Positions 1 through 4,481 of a DNA stretch of 5,609 nt are shown here, piece after piece. Made by a program: the position numbers and the translations under genes. The notes beneath the pieces were generated by a model, which did no database searches, was not told the DNA's origin, and saw only the letters and a program-made list of their open reading frames with translations. The DNA comes from a bacterium (GTDB lineage: Bacteria; Ratteibacteria; UBA8468; B48-G9; JAFGKM01): assembly GCA_035371905.1 (NCBI GenBank), contig DAORXQ010000100.1, forward strand, positions 1 through 5,609, written 5' to 3'. Numbering within the stretch: the stretch's first letter is position 1; the number at the start of each line of letters is the position of its first letter.

Positions 1-433
1 CCATATCATCTGCTTCTTTTTTTAACTTTTTTGGCTCATCTGCTATTCTTTCAATAAATTCCATCATTTTATCTCCGGAAGGAACCCCAAAAGTTGCATC
101 TCCATGTATCATCAAAAAATATTTATTTCCAGTCATTTCTCTAACTAAATCAATTAATCTTATTGTTTCTTCCAAAGTCGGTGGATTTGGATGAAGAAAA
201 ATAGCATCATGTTCAAATGTTTCTGCTGTTTTTATAAATATTTCTGCCATATCTTTTCTATGTAAATTTCTTTCCTTTTCTGTCATCTGATACCATTGAG
301 AATAATTTCTGTGTGAAGGATGAACTTTTCCAAATGCTTCCATAGTTAAGAAAAATACAAGTTCAAAATGAGGAACCCTTCCTTTAATAGGTTTCCTTTC
401 AAGCGCATTTATAAACCTTTCTTTTGGTGTCAT
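1..433 (-). CDS. Uroporphyrinogen decarboxylase (URO-D) superfamily protein, N-terminal 144 residues, runs off left edge
   Basis: The minus strand is open from an ATG at 433-431 to the window edge, giving 144 residues. The opening MTPKERFINALERKPIKGRVPHFE is the usual start of URO-D-fold proteins (helix, then a strand beginning at an R-V-P). DATFGVPSGDKMMEF (112-126) followed by a D-E-P helix also fits the non-HemE branch seen in anaerobes and PVC-type bacteria. The HemE active-site signature with its paired arginines (R-x-x-G-R) is absent: residues 19-35 read RVPHFELVFFLTMEAFG. A haem-pathway decarboxylase is therefore unlikely. Relatives include MtaA/MtbA-type corrinoid methyltransferases, but most members have no assigned reaction. 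The ATG follows the stop of the upstream membrane-protein gene by four bases, with only a weak GGA at 443-441 as ribosome site, which suggests translational coupling in a two-gene operon. The family is fairly sure; the reaction is unknown. The C-terminal half, where catalytic or metal ligands would lie, is outside the window. Confidence 0.5.
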   Translation of the reverse strand, partial: MTPKERFINALERKPIKGRVPHFELVFFLTMEAFGKVHPSHRNYSQWYQMTEKERNLHRKDMAEIFIKTAETFEHDAIFLHPNPPTLEETIRLIDLVREMTGNKYFLMIHGDATFGVPSGDKMMEFIERIADEPKKLKKEADDM

Positions 434-437
434 TTTT

Positions 438-2342
438 TTATCCGAGAGTAAATCCAATAGATGTTTTTGTCATCCAACTTACGAAAATCCACAAACCTGC
501 TGTAACAAAACTACCACATACCATACCGAGGAAGAAAATTTTACCTTCTGAATAAACTTTTGCTCCTCCATATTTCATAATTAAAGTTTTTGCTATCCAG
601 GCAATAAAAACAGAAAACCAGGTATGGAAAACAGGATGGGGTATACCAATAGCAAGTCCAATAGGTGATAATGGCCAACCAGGAATTCTACTCCTTGCAA
701 ATAAAATTAAAATCATCAAAAATGCTCCTATTCCTGAAAAAAGGAATTGTTTTTTTCCAAAAGTAATTGGTTCTTTAATAATGTTCATAATATAATTTGC
801 CATAAAATTTGTTGCTCCCCCAAATTGCCATGAAGATAAATTAATTCCTCCATACTTATAAGCAAGAAAAAGTGTCATAATTGAAGAACTGAGTAAAGTA
901 AAAATTATTGAAAGTAAAATTGCAATTACAAGTTTTTTTAAGTTAAGTTTAAAATTGTCTGCAAGTTTCAGTCCATTTGCTGTTGAAACCATTACAAGAG
1001 TTCTAATATCAGCAGCCCAGGGAAATGTTAATCCAAGAGAAACCAGTCCATTATTACCCAGTGTCTGAGAACCAAAAGTATAAATTGTTGCAGCAGAAGG
1101 TATAAGAGGAGCTCTGTAATATGCAAGTCCTGCTTGAGAAATTATTCTTGTCATTCCAAGGAAAATTAAGATAGTAATAATGGTAAAATAAATAGATGGT
1201 AGTAGTTTAAGACCTGTTCTATTAATCCACCAGATGACAAATATAAAACAGAAAACAAAACCCCAGAATGTAATTTTACTGGAAATCCCTTCATCTTCAT
1301 CTTTTAATTTTCCAATGCTTTTTAAAAATATCTCTTTTAAATGTTTTCTCGCAACCCACAGACAACTTAAAGAAAGAACAATTAAAGCACCAAATGATTG
1401 AAATGCAACCTCTTGACATGCAGGGTCTGAATAAGGTAAAATCTGTCCCATTGAATATCCTGTCATCTTGAAAAAACCAGTTTCAATAACAAAAAGAAAG
1501 GCAAAGAGCCACACACTTAAAAGAACATCTTTTGGCATTAAAAAGGCAAGTCCTATAACTTCAAATCTCACAGATAAAACTAAAGCAGTCGTAAATCTAA
1601 AGATAGGAACCCATTTATATAACAATGGAGAACGGAAAACAGGGAAAAGTTTTGAAAGTCCATTTAAAGAATAAAGAATGAAAGGAATTAAAAAACCAAA
1701 CCAAAAAATTTTTTCTTTTAATATTGGTCTATCCTTTTTTACTATTTCACTTGGTAATTCTGTCAAAGGGTAAATCAATCTTTCTTTTTCTATCCATTGT
1801 TTACTCAACATAATGATTAAAAAAATTGAGAGTAGATAAAATGCAATTATAAAAGAAAACCAGTTGAAAAGAGGTAATATCCATTCTTCCCATGGAATTT
1901 TCATATTTTTTGGAAGTCCTTCATAAAGATACCATATTGCATTATAGTCCTTCGGAAATAAATGTTTTGGCAAATATGGATGAATAAATTTATCCCATTC
2001 ATTTACAGGAGTTGCATAATAAAAAATTCCACCAAGAAGTCCAATTAAATTCATTGTAAAACCCCAAGAAGGTATGGCACAAGCAACAATCATCATAATG
2101 TAAACAGTAATCAATTCAGGAGGGGTAAGATATAATTTTTTGATAAATTTTTTATTGAATTGATTTAAGATGCCAACAAGTAAAAAAAATAAAAAGATAG
2201 CAGCACCTGTTGAATAATCAGCAGCAAGAGCAGAACCATGAATATAAAGAACATTTAATGGTTCTCCAATTCCGATTAAAATACAAAAAATAAGACCAAT
2301 TACTATACTTTTAAATGAAATCATAGAGTTTATTTTATTCAT
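438..2342 (-). CDS. Large polytopic inner-membrane protein, DUF6785/DUF6784 type (possible transporter)
   Basis: A 634-residue protein with about 12-15 hydrophobic segments, for example near residues 11-31, 44-62, 74-95, 153-180, 212-232, 272-290, 315-331, 359-374, 381-397, 470-496, 534-549 and 602-622. Soluble loops lie around 112-150 (rich in W, Y and P) and 333-355 (charged). Conserved-looking intramembrane motifs are GEPLNVLYIHGSALAADYS (26-44), SQAGLAYYRAPL (402-413), FPWAADIRT (450-458) and WPLSPIGLAIGIPHP (566-580). Size, topology and these motifs recall the DUF6785 N-terminal plus DUF6784 C-terminal architecture of Planctomycetota, Lentisphaerota and Omnitrophota membrane proteins. 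That match is from memory. The N-terminus vaguely resembles oligopeptide (OPT) transporters, so solute transport is inferred; no substrate can be read. An in-frame TGA directly precedes ATG 2342, so the gene cannot extend upstream. No Shine-Dalgarno is visible, and Met7 (2324) is a credible alternative start. The URO-D-like gene follows four bases downstream; the regulator gene is divergent. Confidence 0.5.
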   Translation of the reverse strand: MNKINSMISFKSIVIGLIFCILIGIGEPLNVLYIHGSALAADYSTGAAIFLFFLLVGILNQFNKKFIKKLYLTPPELITVYIMMIVACAIPSWGFTMNLIGLLGGIFYYATPVNEWDKFIHPYLPKHLFPKDYNAIWYLYEGLPKNMKIPWEEWILPLFNWFSFIIAFYLLSIFLIIMLSKQWIEKERLIYPLTELPSEIVKKDRPILKEKIFWFGFLIPFILYSLNGLSKLFPVFRSPLLYKWVPIFRFTTALVLSVRFEVIGLAFLMPKDVLLSVWLFAFLFVIETGFFKMTGYSMGQILPYSDPACQEVAFQSFGALIVLSLSCLWVARKHLKEIFLKSIGKLKDEDEGISSKITFWGFVFCFIFVIWWINRTGLKLLPSIYFTIITILIFLGMTRIISQAGLAYYRAPLIPSAATIYTFGSQTLGNNGLVSLGLTFPWAADIRTLVMVSTANGLKLADNFKLNLKKLVIAILLSIIFTLLSSSIMTLFLAYKYGGINLSSWQFGGATNFMANYIMNIIKEPITFGKKQFLFSGIGAFLMILILFARSRIPGWPLSPIGLAIGIPHPVFHTWFSVFIAWIAKTLIMKYGGAKVYSEGKIFFLGMVCGSFVTAGLWIFVSWMTKTSIGFTLG

Positions 2343-2360
2343 TCAAAAAAATTTTGTCAA
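2332..2360 (-). promoter_or_regulatory. Candidate sigma-70 promoter overlapping the start of the membrane-protein gene
   Basis: On the minus strand TTGACA (2360-2355) is a perfect -35 box. It is followed by a 17-bp spacer and TAAAAT (2337-2332, five of six consensus bases). The -10 box lies inside codons 2-4 of the longest reading frame, so transcription would begin near 2325-2324. That is exactly at the ATG of Met7. If real, the message is leaderless and the protein starts at MISFKS. In such A/T-rich DNA a chance -10 match is easy, but the perfect -35 with ideal spacing is less so. Confidence 0.5.
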
Positions 2361-2529
2361 TAGCCACTTTTAGTTTAAAACATACCTAATTGATAATATT
2401 ATTTTTTTATAGTAAAGGAAATGAGATGATGAAATTTAAATATAAAAACCCGATAAATGATTAAAAAGTATAATAAGTATTAAAAGAAATTTTAATATTT
2501 GGAGACCAAAATTAAAAACATATAAAAAC

Positions 2530-2557
2530 TTGACAAAAATCTTAATATTGTTATAAT
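2530..2557 (+). promoter_or_regulatory. Consensus sigma-70 promoter of the regulator operon
   Basis: TTGACA (2530-2535) and TATAAT (2552-2557) are both perfect consensus hexamers, separated by 16 bp. The predicted transcription start is around 2563-2564. This gives a very short 5' leader of about 13 nucleotides before ATG 2577, just enough to hold the AAGGA ribosome site. So strong a core promoter in front of a repressor gene usually implies repression, consistent with an operator overlapping it. Confidence 0.5.
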
Positions 2558-2560
2558 AAG
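2541..2560 (+). promoter_or_regulatory. Candidate operator: 20-bp near-palindrome over the -10 box
   Basis: CTTAATAT (2541-2548) and ATAATAAG (2553-2560) are inverted repeats with one mismatched position per half and a 4-bp centre. The element spans the promoter spacer and the whole TATAAT box, so a bound dimer would block RNA polymerase. The downstream gene encodes a dimeric-type winged-helix repressor, so autoregulation through this site is a reasonable inference. The A/T-only character of the arms lowers confidence. The upstream repeat at 2469-2480 carries the right half (ATAATAAG) but no clear left half. Confidence 0.5.
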
Positions 2561-2566
2561 TATAAA

Positions 2567-2571
2567 AAGGA
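2567..2571 (+). promoter_or_regulatory. Ribosome binding site that decides the regulator start (ATG 2577)
   Basis: Two in-frame ATGs lie at 2571 and 2577. AAGGA at 2567-2571 is five bases upstream of ATG 2577, which is good spacing. It abuts and overlaps ATG 2571, which would leave no spacing. The start at 2577 also opens as MALYKKIRDDI, the usual beginning of GntR winged-helix domains. Confidence 0.5.
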
Positions 2572-2576
2572 TGAAA

Positions 2577-3671
2577 ATGGCACTATATAAGAAAATAAGG
2601 GACGATATAAAGGAAAAAATAGAGAAAGGAGAATATAAAGTTGGAGAGAAAATCCCATCAATTTCAGAACTTTCAAAAATTTATAATGTAAGTGATATTG
2701 TTGTTAAGCAGGCATTGAAAGAATTAATAAAAGAAGGATTATTGATAGGGGTTCAGGGTAGGGGAGTTTTTGTTAAAGAAAAGGAAAATGAAAAAATTAT
2801 TGGAGTGATTTTTACAGACATTGTAAAAAATCCATTTTTTGCTGAAATTTATACAGGTATAGAGAAGGTTTTTTCTTCTAATGGATACCATATAATTGTA
2901 GGTGTAAGTTATAACAATGTAGAGAAAGAGAAAAAGATTTTAAAAGAATTTATTGAGAGAAAAGTAAGTGGGATAATAATGACACCGACAGAGGTAAACA
3001 GAACTTCTTCAGACAATAATATCTTTTATGAATTAAAGGAAAGAAGGATTCCATTTATATTTGTAGATAGAACAATTGAAGACATAGAGACAGATTATGT
3101 CACCTCTGATAATTTTAAAGGAGGGTATATTGCGACAAAGTATTTAATTTCACTTGGTCATAGAAGAATAGGAATAATACTTGGAATAAATGCAAATACA
3201 GTAAGGGAGAGATTACAAGGATATAAAAAAGCACTTGAAGAAGAAAATATTGAATTTGACCCAATGCTTGTAAAAAGAAGTTATACAGAATTACAATATG
3301 ATGAGTCAGGTTATACAAATACAAAAGAATTGCTTCATCTTAAAAATCCACCAACTGCTATTTTTGCGACAAATGACCCTATTGCTTTTGGTGTTTATAA
3401 GACATGTATTGAAATGGATATAAAAATTCCTGATGATTTATCTGTGATAGGATTTGATAAGGCACATTTCTCATCTATTTTAAATCCTGTATTAACAACA
3501 ATAGAACAGAAGACAGAAGAAATAGGAGAAAAAGCAAGTGAGATTTTAATCAAAAGAATAAATGGAGATAAAAGTCCAATTCAAAAAATAATTCTTGATG
3601 TAAATATAGTAGAGGGTTTTTCATGTAAAAAATTATTTAAAAAAATAAATGTGAAAGGAGGTGCATTATGA
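2577..3671 (+). CDS. GntR-LacI hybrid transcriptional regulator (AraR-like architecture)
   Basis: A 364-residue DNA-binding regulator. Residues 1-70 form a GntR winged helix: a helix ending in GEY, the KVGEKIPSISEL turn, recognition helix SDIVVKQALKEL (39-50), EGLL, and the wing GRGVFV (61-66). From about residue 73 a LacI/GalR-type periplasmic-binding-like domain follows: IIGVIF (74-79), NPFFAEIYTGIE (85-96), GIIMTP (132-137), PFIFVDR (159-165), GHRRIGII (194-201), RERLQGYKKAL (210-220), PPTAIFATND (258-267), DDLSVIGFD (286-294) and PVLTTIEQ (304-311). This order is that of Bacillus AraR, in which a sugar releases the repressor; here a sugar-like ligand is inferred. The recognition helix has D40, V42 and K44 where GntR proteins usually have S-R-x-T-V-R, hinting at an unusual operator. 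The last codons (K-G-G-A-L) contain the next gene's ribosome site, and the stop overlaps an ATG (ATGA), so downstream translation is probably coupled. It probably controls its own operon and perhaps the divergent pair. Confidence 0.5.
   Translation: MALYKKIRDDIKEKIEKGEYKVGEKIPSISELSKIYNVSDIVVKQALKELIKEGLLIGVQGRGVFVKEKENEKIIGVIFTDIVKNPFFAEIYTGIEKVFSSNGYHIIVGVSYNNVEKEKKILKEFIERKVSGIIMTPTEVNRTSSDNNIFYELKERRIPFIFVDRTIEDIETDYVTSDNFKGGYIATKYLISLGHRRIGIILGINANTVRERLQGYKKALEEENIEFDPMLVKRSYTELQYDESGYTNTKELLHLKNPPTAIFATNDPIAFGVYKTCIEMDIKIPDDLSVIGFDKAHFSSILNPVLTTIEQKTEEIGEKASEILIKRINGDKSPIQKIILDVNIVEGFSCKKLFKKINVKGGAL
3654..3662 (+). promoter_or_regulatory. Strong Shine-Dalgarno for ATG 3668, inside the end of the regulator gene
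   Basis: AAAGGAGGT is essentially perfect anti-16S pairing, with six bases between its last G (3661) and ATG 3668. It points unambiguously to ATG 3668, which forms an ATGA overlap with the regulator stop. It does not fit the GTG at 3661 that is in frame with the prepilin, because that GTG lies within the pairing region itself. Confidence 0.5.
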
Positions 3672-4464
3672 AGAAAATTTTTCTACGCCAAAAAGAGTGG
3701 CGTATCCGACATGCCGTTTGGCGAAAAAGAGCATTTTTTCAAAACCACATGGCTTCACATTGATAGAGTTGCTTGTTGTAGTTGCTATAATAGCGATTCT
3801 TGCTGCGATGCTTTTACCTGCATTAAGCAAAGCGAGAGAAAAAGCAAGACAAGCAGTATGTATGAATAATTTAAAACAGATTGGGCAAGCATTACATATG
3901 TATATTAATGATTATGATAGTTGGTTTCCTTCTTATTTTTGCGGAGGCCCAGTTATAGGAGCATTTTATTATGATTTTTTATTGGTTAATTATACAAATC
4001 CTTCTGCAAAAGTAAAGGATTGGAATGATTATTTTACAAGAGCATATAGTAATAATAATAAAGATGGAGTGGGAAGGATTTATCAATGCCCTTCACACAG
4101 AAATATAACAACTGGGGACTGGTATAATAGAAGAAGGAGTTATTGTATTATTGAACCATCTTCTTTTAGGGGTTTTAAAAAAACTCTTCCTTCAGGAACA
4201 GTAATTGCAAGTTTTAAATATGAACAAATAAGAAGTCCAAGTTCAAAATTCTTTCTTTTTGAAAGATGTGATACAAATGTTCTTGCAACTAACTGGTCTA
4301 TTTTTACTGCACCATTTGGTGTGAATGATTGTTTTACAAATGGATTAAGTACACCTTATTTAAAATTTGGAAATGTTTTATTCTGTGATGGACATGTTGA
4401 ATCATATTCTCAGGAAATGGTTAAAAAACTTGCTGATTATGATTTCAAAGTAGTATTTCCTTGA
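3661..4464 (+). CDS. Type II secretion pseudopilin / prepilin-like protein, H-X9-DG (DUF1559-like) family
   Basis: The open frame encodes 267 residues counted from GTG 3661, with a class III prepilin signal. Basic leader ...KPHG31 precedes the cleavage point and FTLIELLVVVAIIAILAAML (32-51), with the conserved Glu at mature position 5 (E36). Then comes SKAREKARQAVCMNNLKQIGQALHMYINDYD, the typical amphipathic helix of PVC and planctomycete pseudopilin-like proteins. The C-terminal region has GNVLFCDGHVES (236-247). This matches the family's H-X9-DG signature except that the first His is Tyr (Y233, nine residues before D243). A prepilin peptidase would cut after G31 and methylate F32; the mature protein would sit in the inner membrane or a short pilus. 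The start is unsettled: GTG 3661 lies inside the ribosome site, ATG 3668 is out of frame, and GTG 3697 and TTG 3718 are in-frame but poorly supported. It sits between the regulator and a secreted glycosidase, suggesting co-expression. The family is sure; its job is inferred. Confidence 0.5.
   Translation: MHYEENFSTPKRVAYPTCRLAKKSIFSKPHGFTLIELLVVVAIIAILAAMLLPALSKAREKARQAVCMNNLKQIGQALHMYINDYDSWFPSYFCGGPVIGAFYYDFLLVNYTNPSAKVKDWNDYFTRAYSNNNKDGVGRIYQCPSHRNITTGDWYNRRRSYCIIEPSSFRGFKKTLPSGTVIASFKYEQIRSPSSKFFLFERCDTNVLATNWSIFTAPFGVNDCFTNGLSTPYLKFGNVLFCDGHVESYSQEMVKKLADYDFKVVFP
3668..3763 (+). other. Short 31-codon reading frame with the ideal start signal; likely displaced 5' end of the prepilin gene
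   Basis: ATG 3668 has the best ribosome site in the junction and is coupled to the regulator stop. Its frame reads MKKIFLRQKEWRIRHAVW and ends at TGA 3761-3763, within the codons that encode FTLIEL in the prepilin frame. The first nine residues (M-K-K-I-F-L-R-Q-K) are exactly what a prepilin leader should look like. One extra A in the A-run at 3690-3694 would fuse MKKIFLRQK to RVAYPTCRLAKKSIFSKPHG, just before the cleavage site. The simplest reading is therefore a one-base deletion (biological or assembly) rather than a separate gene. A genuine regulatory leader peptide is the less likely alternative. Confidence 0.5.
3684..3723 (+). repeat. GC-rich stem-loop island with two alternative stems
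   Basis: TACGCCA (3684-3690) and TGGCGTA (3698-3704) form a perfect 7-bp stem with a 7-base loop. CGCCAAA (3686-3692) is also a perfect complement of TTTGGCG (3717-3723), and the two pairings exclude each other. AAAAAGAG is repeated directly at 3690-3697 and 3724-3731. The stretch is much richer in CpG than any other part of the window, and it encodes the leader just upstream of the prepilin cleavage site. It may be a dispersed repeat carried with prepilin leaders or an RNA switch; neither can be decided here. Confidence 0.5.
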
Positions 4465-4470
4465 ATAAAA

Positions 4471-4478
4471 GAGGAGGG
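4471..4478 (+). promoter_or_regulatory. Strong ribosome binding site of the glycoside hydrolase gene
   Basis: GAGGAGGG, with its GGAGG core at 4473-4477, is four bases before ATG 4482. The gene begins 17 bp after the prepilin stop. No terminator or promoter is recognisable in the gap, so it belongs to the same transcript. Confidence 0.5.
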
Positions 4479-4481
4479 AAT

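Larger units (their letters stand above)
2441..2563 (+). repeat. Imperfect direct repeat of the promoter module
   Basis: TATAAAAAC occurs at 2441-2449 and again at 2521-2529. TATAATAAGTAT occurs at 2469-2480 and again at 2552-2563. The pair of blocks is therefore repeated with about 80-83 bp offset. The block separation is 19 bp in the upstream copy and 22 bp in the downstream copy. In the downstream copy the blocks flank and include the consensus -35 and -10 boxes. In the upstream copy the matching -35 position reads CCGATA, with only 13 bp before TATAAT, so it should not be an active promoter. It could be a degenerate duplication, or paired binding sites for the adjacent regulator. Low-complexity A/T DNA makes chance partly possible. 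Confidence 0.5.

Noticed and set aside
1..433. Canonical HemE (uroporphyrinogen III decarboxylase).
   Set aside because: The R-x-x-G-R active-site segment near the N-terminus is missing, and the context has no haem-pathway gene.
1468..1674. Plus-strand open frame of 68 codons.
   Set aside because: It lies fully antisense to the membrane-protein gene, has no ribosome site and has a low-complexity basic composition.
2393..2402. Perfect 10-bp palindrome ATAATATTAT as an operator for the divergent genes.
   Set aside because: It is pure A/T, is expected by chance here, and is unrelated to either promoter.
2426..2464. A 12-codon reading frame (MMKFKYKNPIND) preceded by AAAGGA at 2414-2419.
   Set aside because: It lies upstream of the only convincing rightward promoter, is too short to judge, and ends in repeat DNA. 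A/T-rich DNA yields such frames by chance.
3115..3324. Minus-strand open frame inside the regulator gene.
   Set aside because: It is antisense to the well-conserved ligand-binding domain; its hydrophobic composition is the mirror of A/T-rich codons.
3689..3698. Classical programmed -1 frameshift site at the A-run.
   Set aside because: In the ATG 3668 frame the bases read CGC CAA AAA GAG, not the A-AAA-AAG type heptamer. The P-site codon cannot re-pair, and the stem overlaps the slip site instead of following it. A missing base or a run-length switch fits better.
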